The notes below the pieces were generated by a model. It was not told the origin of the DNA. It saw nothing but the letters and a program-made list of their open reading frames with translations, and searched no databases. From an uncultured Bacilli bacterium (GTDB taxonomy: Bacteria; Bacillota_I; Bacilli_A; RF39; UBA660): 29,121 nt of DNA. The stretch is taken from assembly GCA_934130375.1 (NCBI GenBank), contig CAKOXW010000007.1, positions 1 to 29,121 on the forward strand, in the 5' to 3' direction. Numbering within the stretch: position 1 is the stretch's first letter; every line of letters begins with the position of its first letter. Both the position numbers and the translations under genes were made by a program. Positions 15,369 through 22,056 of this stretch are shown here, piece by piece.

Positions 15369-16082
15369 ATGGAAAGATTACAAAAAATTATCGCACTAAG
15401 TGGTTATGCTAGTAGAAGAAAAGCAGAGGAATTAATTAAAGCAGGCAAAGTTATGGTAAATGGCAAGGTTGTAAGAGAATTAGGTACTAAAGCAAATTTT
15501 TCTGATGATATTTTAATTGATGGTAAAAAGATTGAGAAAGAAGAAAAAGAATACTATATATTTAATAAACCAAGAGGAGTAATAACTAGTACTTCTGATG
15601 ATAAAGGTAGAAAAGTTGTAACTGATTATTTTGAAACTAATAAAAGACTTTATCCAGTAGGAAGACTTGATTATGATACAACAGGGTTATTAATTTTAAC
15701 AAATGATGGGGAACTTGCTAATTTGATAATGCATCCTAGAAACGAAATTGAAAAGCAATATATCGCAAAATTAGAAGGAATTATAAAGGGCGAAGAAATT
15801 AATAAACTTAAAAATGGAGTAGTACTTGATGGTACTAAATGTATTCCAAAAAGAGTTAAGTTAAGAGAATTTGATAAAAAGACTAATACTTCTATTGTTG
15901 AAATAGTTATTTGTGAAGGTAAGAATCATGAGGTTAAGAGATTATTTGAAAGTGTATCATTTAATGTTTTAAAATTAAAAAGAGAAAGAATTGGTTTTCT
16001 AACTTTAGGTAAATTGAAATCTGGTGAATATAGAAAACTAAATCCAAAAGAAGTTAAACAATTATATGGTCTTGTAAAATAA
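15369..16082 (+). CDS. rluB: 23S rRNA pseudouridine synthase RluB
   Basis: A RsuA/RluB-family pseudouridine synthase of 237 aa that modifies a uridine in the large-subunit rRNA (position 2605 in E. coli for RluB). It has an N-terminal S4 RNA-binding domain (about 1-60: LQKIIALSGYASRRKAEELI and KVMVNG) and a catalytic domain with the GRLDYDTTGLLILTNDG motif holding the catalytic Asp. ATG 15369 is preferred over an in-frame TTG at 15357, which lies at the transcription start. rluB downstream of spmB is also the arrangement in B. subtilis (ypuL), which supports RluB over RsuA or RluE. Confidence 0.93.
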   Translation: MERLQKIIALSGYASRRKAEELIKAGKVMVNGKVVRELGTKANFSDDILIDGKKIEKEEKEYYIFNKPRGVITSTSDDKGRKVVTDYFETNKRLYPVGRLDYDTTGLLILTNDGELANLIMHPRNEIEKQYIAKLEGIIKGEEINKLKNGVVLDGTKCIPKRVKLREFDKKTNTSIVEIVICEGKNHEVKRLFESVSFNVLKLKRERIGFLTLGKLKSGEYRKLNPKEVKQLYGLVK

Positions 16083-16083
16083 A

Positions 16084-16112
16084 AAAATCAAGCAATTTGC
16101 TTGGTTTTATTT
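16084..16112. terminator. Bidirectional terminator between rluB and ferredoxin
   Basis: A 10-bp stem, 16084-16093 with 16099-16108, loop AATTT, with T-rich flanks on both strands. It serves rluB on + and the ferredoxin on -. The ferredoxin stop (16107-16109) overlaps the stem base. Confidence 0.85.
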
Positions 16113-16292
16113 TTCTTCTTTTTCGATAGCGCCAGTTGGACAACCTTCAAGTGCATTTATCGCACTATTCATTTCTTCTTTAGTTGGTTGCTTTATAACT
16201 TCTGCAGCATTTTCCCCAAATCCAAATACTTCTGGACAAGTTCCAACACACGCACCACAACCTATGCATCTATCTTCGTTAACTTTAAACAT
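16107..16292 (-). CDS. Single-cluster [4Fe-4S] ferredoxin
   Basis: A 61-aa ferredoxin with C-I-G-C-G-A-C-V-G-T-C-P near the N-terminus and E-G-C-P-T-G-A-I near the C-terminus. This is the Bacillus/Thermotoga monocluster layout: three ligands from CxxCxxC plus the distal CP. The extra Cys in GTC normally pairs with a mid-protein Cys that is missing here, so the structural disulfide is probably absent. It should act as a cytoplasmic low-potential electron carrier; the partner is unknown. The ATG (complement of 16290-16292) has SD GGAGG 5 nt upstream; an upstream in-frame ATG would begin before the promoter. Confidence 0.92.
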   Translation of the reverse strand: MFKVNEDRCIGCGACVGTCPEVFGFGENAAEVIKQPTKEEMNSAINALEGCPTGAIEKEEK

Positions 16293-16297
16293 AAATA

Positions 16298-16361
16298 CCT
16301 CCAAAAAGATTATAACATAAATAATCTTAATATTTAAATTTTTTTTCAAATGTGTTATACT
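16298..16361. promoter_or_regulatory. Divergent promoters of ferredoxin and the tail-anchored gene
   Basis: On -, TATAAT (16314-16309) with TTAAAT 17 nt upstream and the SD only 5 nt downstream. On +, the extended -10 TGTTATACT (16353-16361). An 8-bp inverted repeat AAGATTAT / ATAATCTT (16306-16313, 16321-16328) overlaps the ferredoxin -10 and could be an operator. Confidence 0.5.
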
Positions 16362-16380
16362 TTAAATAGTAGGTGGTTGT

Positions 16381-17061
16381 ATGAAATCAAGGATGGATAA
16401 GTATTATAGTGAAAATGAGTTAATGCAAAGAACTTCGAAGAACGATAATCTATATGATGAATTGTATAGAGAAAAGCAGACTTTGAGTGATAATATGGTA
16501 GTACTTAATGATGCGGATGAAATTGATATTAATAAGATAAAGTCTATGATTGATAGTAGGGAAAATTACAAGCGTGCAAAAAGGTTTTCGGATGTAGTTA
16601 GTCCTACTAAGAATGACAAGGATGAAGAGATTGATTATAAGTTTGATGAAATAGATGATTCTAATTATGATATTAATGAAATAATTGAGAAAAAGAGAAG
16701 TACTAATGAAGAAGAAAATAGAGTTAGAAAACTTGATACTAAGTATGAAAGTACTATCGAGGAATTAAGTGAGGAATTTTTAACTCACGAGCAACAACTT
16801 AGAGATTTGTTTGATACTGTTACTCAAACTAATCTTGCTAAAACAGACCTTTTTTCTAATTTAAGAGAAGATGATAGTGAGAAGACTAAGGATGTAACAA
16901 AAGAAGAGGAGTTTTATACAAATACTTCTAAAATAGAAAAAGAAGATTTTGATGATGAATTTGTAGAGAAAAGTAGTAATGCTAAGGTGTTTATTATTAT
17001 AACTATAATACTAATGATTATTGCAATTGGGGTAATTCTTTATTTAAAAGTATTTAAGTAG
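16381..17061 (+). CDS. Acidic tail-anchored membrane protein, unknown
   Basis: A 226-aa protein rich in Asp, Glu, Lys and Asn, mostly helical or disordered (1-195), with one C-terminal membrane segment (about 201-222, VFIIITIILMIIAIGVILYL) and a four-residue tail (KVFK). This is a tail-anchored topology with the bulk in the cytoplasm. Segment TIEELSEEFLTHEQQLRDLF may form a coiled coil. I do not recognise a family. AGGTGG lies 4 nt before the ATG, and the -10 is 9 nt upstream of that. Its stop sits in the 5' arm of the terminator before yunB. Confidence 0.7.
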   Translation: MKSRMDKYYSENELMQRTSKNDNLYDELYREKQTLSDNMVVLNDADEIDINKIKSMIDSRENYKRAKRFSDVVSPTKNDKDEEIDYKFDEIDDSNYDINEIIEKKRSTNEEENRVRKLDTKYESTIEELSEEFLTHEQQLRDLFDTVTQTNLAKTDLFSNLREDDSEKTKDVTKEEEFYTNTSKIEKEDFDDEFVEKSSNAKVFIIITIILMIIAIGVILYLKVFK

Positions 17062-17083
17062 TACTATAATGTACTGCTTTTTT
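17056..17083 (+). terminator. Terminator containing the stop of the tail-anchored gene
   Basis: AAGTAGTAC (17056-17064) / GTACTGCTT (17071-17079), one T-G pair, loop TATAAT, T-run to 17083. The TAG stop (17059-17061) is in the 5' arm. Confidence 0.75.
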
Positions 17084-17091
17084 CATAGAAT
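17084..17091 (+). promoter_or_regulatory. Candidate sigma-E-type -10 directly before yunB
   Basis: CATAGAAT matches the sporulation sigma-E -10 pattern CATAnnnT. The -35 side (CTATAAT, 17064-17070) is only a partial match with a 13-nt spacer. The start would fall at or next to the yunB ATG. YunB belongs to the sigma-E regulon in B. subtilis. Confidence 0.4.
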
Positions 17092-17096
17092 TTAGT

Positions 17097-17777
17097 ATGA
17101 AGAAAATTAAGAATAATATATTTATATCTATAATTATAATATGTGTAGTATTATCTTTTTTGCTTTTATATTACATAAATAGAAAAGTAGTGCCTATATT
17201 AGAAAAATATGGTGAATCTACTATAAATAATATTTTAAGAACTACTATTAATGAAGTGGTTAAGTCTGAGTTTAAAAATAGAAATTTAGATAATATGATT
17301 AATATAGTTAAAGATAATGATAATATTGAACTTATAGATTATAATACACAAGTTATAAATGAGATTTTATCAGATGTTACTGATAAGTTATTAGTTTCTA
17401 TAAAAGATATTGAAATTAGTAATATTAAAAATTATGAAGAGGAAAATATGGTTTATAACATACCTATTTCTATGGCTACAAATAATGTTTTTTTTGGAAA
17501 TCTTGGACCAAAAATACCAATTAAATTTAATCTGATTGGGCATGTTGATACTAGTATTAAAAGTGAAATAAAAGAATATGGAATTAATAATGCACTTATA
17601 AAAATATATATTAATATAAAACTAACTTCACAGGTAATTGTCCCTTTTTCATCAAAGGAAACAATTGTGTCATTAGATGTACCAATTTCATACAAACTAA
17701 TTAAGGGGACAGTTCCTAAGTATTATGGTGGATTAATAAGACAAAATTCTAATTTATTATCTACTAATATTGAATAA
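17097..17777 (+). CDS. yunB: Sporulation protein YunB
   Basis: A 226-aa YunB-family protein, required for proper spore formation in B. subtilis and made in the mother cell there; its molecular activity is not known. It has an N-terminal membrane anchor (about 7-28) followed by an external domain. Family signatures are VYNIPISMATNN, LGPKIPIKFNLIGHV, YGINNALIKIYINI, QVIVPFSSKE and VPKYYGG. The ATG has no recognisable SD (TAGAATTTAGT upstream) and lies 5 nt after a sigma-E-like -10, suggesting a leaderless or nearly leaderless message. yutD follows 29 nt later. Confidence 0.9.
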   Translation: MKKIKNNIFISIIIICVVLSFLLLYYINRKVVPILEKYGESTINNILRTTINEVVKSEFKNRNLDNMINIVKDNDNIELIDYNTQVINEILSDVTDKLLVSIKDIEISNIKNYEEENMVYNIPISMATNNVFFGNLGPKIPIKFNLIGHVDTSIKSEIKEYGINNALIKIYINIKLTSQVIVPFSSKETIVSLDVPISYKLIKGTVPKYYGGLIRQNSNLLSTNIE

Positions 17778-17782
17778 AATGT

Positions 17783-17803
17783 GTTATACTTTTATTAGGT
17801 GAG
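17783..17803 (+). promoter_or_regulatory. Extended -10 and SD of yutD
   Basis: TGTTATACT (extended -10, hexamer 17785-17790), 7 nt, GGTGAG (17798-17803), 3 nt, ATG 17807. The first bases overlap the 12 bases after the yunB stop. No clear -35. Confidence 0.5.
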
Positions 17804-17806
17804 GGT

Positions 17807-18085
17807 ATGAAAGAATTAGATATAAATGGTAAAAAATATGAACTTATAAAAAATGAAAGAGAAGGATTTGATTTAGATGAAGTATCTTCTAAATTGACAG
17901 ACTATTTTCATCCTTTTGACTATGTTGTTGGGGACTGGGCATATAGTAAATTAAGATTAAAAGGATTTTATGATAGTAAAAATAAAAATTGCAAGGATTA
18001 TAATAATATAAATAACCTTGATAAATATATAAAAGATAATTGTGCATTTAATTGTAAATATTTTGTTTTGAAAAAAAATGTATAA
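17807..18085 (+). CDS. yutD: YutD family protein (DUF1027)
   Basis: A 92-aa cytoplasmic protein of the YutD/DUF1027 family. It is recognised by YELIKNEREGFD at the start, FDYVVGDWAYSKLRLKGFYD in the middle and the Cys pair CAFNCKYFVLKK at the C-terminus. Its function is unestablished. In B. subtilis yutD lies near lytH and yunB, so the neighbourhood is partly conserved. It has its own extended -10 promoter with GGTGAG immediately before the ATG. Confidence 0.88.
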   Translation: MKELDINGKKYELIKNEREGFDLDEVSSKLTDYFHPFDYVVGDWAYSKLRLKGFYDSKNKNCKDYNNINNLDKYIKDNCAFNCKYFVLKKNV

Positions 18086-18111
18086 AAGTGTATACAAAAC
18101 AAATATTTTTG

Positions 18112-18120
18112 TGCTATAAT
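18112..18120 (+). promoter_or_regulatory. Extended -10 promoter of the DUF1292 gene
   Basis: TGCTATAAT (hexamer 18115-18120), the same extended -10 as at 8536-8544. The start near 18127 gives a leader of about 36 nt with GAGGTGA as SD. Confidence 0.55.
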
Positions 18121-18162
18121 GAAATATATATGATATGAAAGAATAAAATGAGGTGAATCGTT

Positions 18163-18432
18163 ATGAACGAAAAGAAAAGAACTATAGTTGTTTTAGATGA
18201 ATCTGGCAATGAAAAAGAGGCTGAAATATTATCTGCTTTTACAATAAAAAAATATAATAAAAACTATATATTATATACATTAAATGAAGTAGATGAAAAC
18301 GAAATGGTTAAAATTTATGCTTCTGAATTAATTGAAAAAGACAATATGTATTCTTTAGCAGCAATTGAATCTGATGAAGAATGGACTGCTGTAAAAGAAG
18401 TAATGAAAGATATAGCAAAAAGTGAAGAATAA
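18163..18432 (+). CDS. DUF1292 family protein (YrzB-like)
   Basis: An 89-aa acidic cytoplasmic protein with the DUF1292 strand pattern: TIVVLDESGNEKEAEILSAFTI, then YILYTLNEVDENEMVKIYASEL and a closing SDEEWTAVKEVMKDIAK. Function unknown; B. subtilis YrzB belongs to this family. SD GAGGTGA lies 7 nt before the ATG. The next gene starts 20 nt after the stop with its own strong SD, so the two are probably one transcript. Confidence 0.85.
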   Translation: MNEKKRTIVVLDESGNEKEAEILSAFTIKKYNKNYILYTLNEVDENEMVKIYASELIEKDNMYSLAAIESDEEWTAVKEVMKDIAKSEE

Positions 18433-18452
18433 TAGGACTTGGAGGTAATATT

Positions 18453-19832
18453 ATGACAATGGAATTAGACTATGCATATATACCAGTTGATGTGGCATTG
18501 CAAATAAAAGAAGATGTAATGGTTAGAGCAGTAAGAGTTAAATCTGCAGTTAAGGAAAAACTATCTAGACTTTATGTTGTAAAAGAAAATAAAAATGAAG
18601 TAGAGTCTACTGCTAATAAAGGTGTTAGTGAATTAGTAGATGAAACTAAAGAAGGATTAACTGAGTTAAATAATAAGTTAAATGCTTTAGAAGTACAAGG
18701 TAAAGTATCTGTAGTTGAGAAAAGAGCAGTATTATTTACTAAGGCTTTAGTTGATAGAATACAAAAGGTAAATGCTAAGTGGTTTTCTAAAATTGAACCA
18801 GTTGCAAGTATTCCTGTTTCTGAACCTACTTTAGGTGAAGTTCCTATATCTGCTGATTGGCAAAATATGAGTGAACCTACTTTAGAACCTGTTATAATGC
18901 CAACAATGGAAAGTGAAGTATCATTACCAGTTAATGAAGAAGTTCCAAGTGTAGAATTACCTGCTGTCGATACTACTATAGAAAATCATGAAGTAGAAGA
19001 ACCTTCTGTGGAAGCACCTACTTCTATGGGTGAAGAAGCACCAGTTGTAAATGGTCAAGAAATTGAAACCCCAGTTTCAGGAGAAAATATTATTCCAACT
19101 GCTATAGAGAATGAAGTTCCAGAAGTTAAGAGTGAAGAAGTTTCTAACGATTCTGAATTTAAATTACCAAGTTTTGAAAATACTACAAGTGAACAACCAA
19201 GTACAAGTGAGATATCTATTGCTCAATTAAGTGGAGAAGCAGTTAGTCAAGACTTTGTTCCTGAACCAAAAGAAATAAGTATGGAAGTAGAGGCACCTGT
19301 AGAAGAAAAAGAAGAGCATACAGTTTCACCTCTTAGTAAGGCTGAAATATTTGGTAAAATTCAAAGAATTAATAATACATTAAAAGAAAAAAATTCTGAA
19401 AATGAAACTTTAAGAGAAAAATTAAGAATTGCTAATGAAAGTAATTCAGAACTTAAAGACAAAGTAAATGGATTTAATGATGTTGTAAAAGATTTAAATT
19501 CACAAGTAAGCTCTTTAACTCAAAGTAATGAACAATTAAAAGAAAGAAATACAGAATTAGAAACAAAATATGGTGATAGGGTAAGCAAATTAGAGGCTGA
19601 ATTAGAAGCATTAAAAGCACAAAGACTTGAAGATGCTGCTAACAATAGGCAAGCACTTGATGATTTAAGGGCTAAACATGCTGATGAAATTGCTAATATA
19701 AATAGAGAAAATGCTAGAAAAATTCAAGAAGTAAATGATAGTAAAGATAGACAAATAAATGCAATATATCAAACATTGTCTGAGGCTTTAGGTGGAACTT
19801 ACGAAGACGAAGGTTATAGTAAAGCTGCATAA
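18453..19832 (+). CDS. Long acidic, Pro/Glu-rich coiled-coil protein, unknown
   Basis: A 459-aa protein with three parts. Residues 1-115 are a Lys/Glu helical N-terminus. Residues about 115-285 are a low-complexity Pro/Glu/Val/Ser region with repeats such as VSEPTLGEVP, SEPTLEPV and PSVEAPT. Residues about 295-430 are a long coiled coil (KAEIFGKIQRINNTLKEKN to VNDSKDRQINAIYQ). There is no signal peptide or membrane segment. The design suggests a cytoskeletal, scaffold or polar protein, but I recognise no family. SD GGAGGT lies 6 nt before ATG 18453; a second ATG at 18459 is also possible. It ends in a strong terminator overlapping its stop. Confidence 0.75.
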   Translation: MTMELDYAYIPVDVALQIKEDVMVRAVRVKSAVKEKLSRLYVVKENKNEVESTANKGVSELVDETKEGLTELNNKLNALEVQGKVSVVEKRAVLFTKALVDRIQKVNAKWFSKIEPVASIPVSEPTLGEVPISADWQNMSEPTLEPVIMPTMESEVSLPVNEEVPSVELPAVDTTIENHEVEEPSVEAPTSMGEEAPVVNGQEIETPVSGENIIPTAIENEVPEVKSEEVSNDSEFKLPSFENTTSEQPSTSEISIAQLSGEAVSQDFVPEPKEISMEVEAPVEEKEEHTVSPLSKAEIFGKIQRINNTLKEKNSENETLREKLRIANESNSELKDKVNGFNDVVKDLNSQVSSLTQSNEQLKERNTELETKYGDRVSKLEAELEALKAQRLEDAANNRQALDDLRAKHADEIANINRENARKIQEVNDSKDRQINAIYQTLSEALGGTYEDEGYSKAA

Positions 19833-19865
19833 AAGATATTTAGGTATTTAAATATCTTTTTTTTT
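19831..19865 (+). terminator. Terminator overlapping the stop of the coiled-coil gene
   Basis: A 12-bp perfect stem AAAAGATATTTA (19831-19842) / TAAATATCTTTT (19849-19860), loop GGTATT, T-run to 19865. The last two bases of the TAA stop (19830-19832) begin the stem. Confidence 0.9.
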
Positions 19866-19869
19866 CGTG

Positions 19870-19888
19870 TATAATTAGTTCGGGTGAT
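19870..19888 (+). promoter_or_regulatory. -10 box and SD of thiI
   Basis: TATAAT (19870-19875), 7 nt, GGTGAT (19883-19888), 4 nt, GTG 19893. The -10 starts 5 nt after the T-run of the previous terminator. Confidence 0.55.
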
Positions 19889-19892
19889 GAAC

Positions 19893-21077
19893 GTGGAAAA
19901 ATTAATTATGATTAAGTATGGTGAATTAAGTACAAAAAAGGATAATATTAAAGTATTTATTGATAAACTTAATTCAAATGTAAGTAAGAAATTAGCAGAT
20001 TATAATGTCTCTATTAGTAAGAACAAGGTTAGGATGTTTATTGATATTAAAGATTATAATGAAGTAGAAATAATATCTAAATTAAAAGAAGTATTTGGTA
20101 TTCATTCTATAGTTGTATGTTATAAGTGCAATAAAAGTATTGAAGATATTAATATTCTTGCTAAAGAATTAATTGAGAAAGAGAATATTACTACATTTAA
20201 AGTAGAAACTAATAGGGCTGATAAGAGTTTTAAATATAATTCTTTAGAAGTAAGCAAAATGGTTGGTGCTTATTTATTAAAAAATGTAAATGGGTTAAAA
20301 GTAGATGTTCATAATCCAGAAATTACTTTACATGTTGAAATTAGAGATGATAATACATATTTATATACTAAAGAAATAAAAGGTTTAGGAGGATATCCAA
20401 CAGGTATTCAAGGAAAAGGATTACTTATGTTAAGTGGTGGTATAGACTCTCCTGTTGCAGGCTTTTTAGCGTCTAAAAGAGGAATTGATATTGATTGTAT
20501 ATACTTTGATTCTCCTCCTCATACTAGTTTAGAAGCAAAAAATAAAGTTATTACACTTGCTAAAAAATTGTGTAATTATGGTAGTAATATAAATTTATAT
20601 GTAATTCCATTTACTGAAATACAACTTGCAATATATAAAAATATAGACCCTACATACATGATTACTATCTTAAGAAGAATGATGTATAGAATTTCTGAAA
20701 GAGTTGCTAAAATGACTAAATCAAGGATTATTATTAATGGAGAATCTATTGGACAAGTTGCTAGTCAAACATTAAATAGTATGTATGTAATAAATAATGT
20801 TACAAGTTATCCTGTTATTAGACCAGTTGCGTGTCTTGATAAATTAGAAATAATAGAGATTGCAAAAAATATAGATACTTATGAAACAAGTATTTTACCA
20901 TATGAAGATTGTTGTACTATATTCGTACCAAAGCATCCAGTTATTAATCCTAATTTAGATAAATGTATATACTTTGAAACACTTATTGATTATGAAAAAT
21001 TAATAGATGAAGCAATAGAAAATATGACTAAAATTGATGTTAAAAACTATCAAACAGATAGTAGTGAATATTTATAA
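19893..21077 (+). CDS. thiI: tRNA sulfurtransferase ThiI
   Basis: ThiI adenylates tRNA U8 and transfers sulfur to make 4-thiouridine; in some bacteria it also supplies sulfur for the thiamine thiazole. The 394-aa product has an N-terminal ferredoxin-like/THUMP region (about 1-160) and a PP-loop ATPase domain with S181-G-G-I-D-S186 and later GESIGQVASQTL. It has CCTIFVPKHP near the C-terminus. The C-terminal rhodanese domain of enterobacterial ThiI is absent, as in most Bacillota. I chose GTG 19893 because GGTGAT-N4-start is the common spacing here and the protein then begins MEKLIMIKYGELS; ATG 19887 would overlap the SD. The usual neighbouring cysteine desulfurase gene is not in this window. 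Confidence 0.95.
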   Translation: MEKLIMIKYGELSTKKDNIKVFIDKLNSNVSKKLADYNVSISKNKVRMFIDIKDYNEVEIISKLKEVFGIHSIVVCYKCNKSIEDINILAKELIEKENITTFKVETNRADKSFKYNSLEVSKMVGAYLLKNVNGLKVDVHNPEITLHVEIRDDNTYLYTKEIKGLGGYPTGIQGKGLLMLSGGIDSPVAGFLASKRGIDIDCIYFDSPPHTSLEAKNKVITLAKKLCNYGSNINLYVIPFTEIQLAIYKNIDPTYMITILRRMMYRISERVAKMTKSRIIINGESIGQVASQTLNSMYVINNVTSYPVIRPVACLDKLEIIEIAKNIDTYETSILPYEDCCTIFVPKHPVINPNLDKCIYFETLIDYEKLIDEAIENMTKIDVKNYQTDSSEYL

Positions 21078-21097
21078 AAATTACCATTTTTTTACTA

Positions 21098-21126
21098 GTA
21101 TATAAAATTAATTCTTACACATTCTA
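21098..21126 (+). promoter_or_regulatory. Candidate sigma-G promoter of the SASP gene
   Basis: GTATA (21098-21102, fits GnATR), a 17-nt spacer and CATTCTA (21120-21126, fits CATnnTA). This agrees with the forespore sigma-G consensus and with ssp genes being classical sigma-G targets. The implied leader is about 14 nt. Confidence 0.6.
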
Positions 21127-21146
21127 ATAGTGTAGGAGGTGAAAAT

Positions 21147-21350
21147 ATGCCACGAAAGAGTAAATCAAATAGAAAAAGCAAAAAGAGTGCTAGTAAATCT
21201 ATGGACAGAATAAAATACGAAATAGCAAATGAATTTGGTGTTAATTTAGGTCCTGATGCTAATACTAAGTGTAGTGGAAGCGTTGGTGGTGAAATGTCCA
21301 AACGTTTAGAAAACAAGGGAAGAAAATCTAAAAATAAGAAAAGTAAATAA
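21147..21350 (+). CDS. Small acid-soluble spore protein, alpha/beta type
   Basis: A 67-aa DNA-binding spore protein that coats and protects forespore DNA. The diagnostic core is MDRIKYEIANEFGVNLGPD, which contains the GPR protease cleavage region (E-I-A), followed by GSVGGEMSKRL. The N-terminus (KSKSNRKSKKSASKS) and C-terminus (NKGRKSKNKKSK) are unusually Lys/Ser-rich extensions. SD AGGAGGTGA lies 5 nt before the ATG. It follows thiI, as sspA does in B. subtilis. A sigma-G-like promoter and its own terminator make it monocistronic. Confidence 0.95.
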   Translation: MPRKSKSNRKSKKSASKSMDRIKYEIANEFGVNLGPDANTKCSGSVGGEMSKRLENKGRKSKNKKSK

Positions 21351-21353
21351 ATG

Positions 21354-21379
21354 AAAAAGACTAGATTTAGTCTTTTTTT
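21354..21379 (+). terminator. Terminator of the SASP gene
   Basis: A 10-bp perfect stem AAAAAGACTA (21354-21363) / TAGTCTTTTT (21368-21377), loop GATT, T-run to 21379. Confidence 0.9.
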
Positions 21380-21426
21380 CGACAATATAAATTAGAATTA
21401 TAAACTAGAATATAAATGGTGATGAT

Positions 21427-22056
21427 ATGAAAAGGATTTATATTTTAGTTTTAGTACTTTTATCAACAACAGTATCTGCTAATAAAGTATATTTAATTAA
21501 TAATAGTGAAACTTATAATATTACGAATAATGATAGATACAATTATGAAGATTATATAATCAGTTCTAATATGGAACTTAATGTAAGCGCATCCGATGGC
21601 ATACTATCAAATGATATTATCAAAGATAAAAATTATAAAATAATAATTGAAGAAGATAGTAGTAATGCTAAAAGAGGAGATTTATATATAAATAAAGATG
21701 GTTCATTTATATATAAACCAAGTTCAAGAGTATATGGTGAAGTAACATTTAAATATCATTTATTATTCAATAATGTAAAAAGTAATTCATCGACTATTAA
21801 ATTTTATGTAAGAAGTGTAGTATCTACTTATACAATTAATTGTTATGAATTAAACACTAATAAATTATTAACATCTTATACTAAAAAAGCACTTGTTAAT
21901 GATGAAATAACAGAAATGTATCCAAAAATAAAATCTTATAGTATTGTTAGTAATAGAGAATTAACTAAAAAAATTAGTATAAAAAAAGAAGAGAATATTT
22001 ATAATTTTTATTATGAAAAAGTACCAAAAACTGGTTTAAATTTTCTCTTCAATTAA
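21427..22056 (+). CDS. Secreted Ig-like/MucBP-like surface protein with truncated sorting signal
   Basis: A 209-aa protein with a signal peptide (1-18, VSA-NK). An Ig/cadherin-like module (about 50-128) contains GILSNDIIKD and DGSFIYKPSSRVYGEVTFKY. A MucBP-like module (about 130-198, TYTINCYELNTNKLLTSY to NIYNFYYE) follows. It ends KVPKTGLNFLFN: VPKTG resembles a sortase motif (LPxTG/NPxTN-like), but the hydrophobic segment and positive tail that should follow are missing. The last 21 bases overlap the 3' end of the convergent glycosyltransferase gene. GGTGAT lies 3 nt before the ATG. The same two module types recur in the large surface protein at 27242. Confidence 0.75.
   Translation: MKRIYILVLVLLSTTVSANKVYLINNSETYNITNNDRYNYEDYIISSNMELNVSASDGILSNDIIKDKNYKIIIEEDSSNAKRGDLYINKDGSFIYKPSSRVYGEVTFKYHLLFNNVKSNSSTIKFYVRSVVSTYTINCYELNTNKLLTSYTKKALVNDEITEMYPKIKSYSIVSNRELTKKISIKKEENIYNFYYEKVPKTGLNFLFN

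Noticed and set aside
16101..16337. A + strand frame opposite the ferredoxin
   Set aside because: It is the shadow of the ferredoxin gene, whose cysteine motifs, SD and promoter are clear on the complement.
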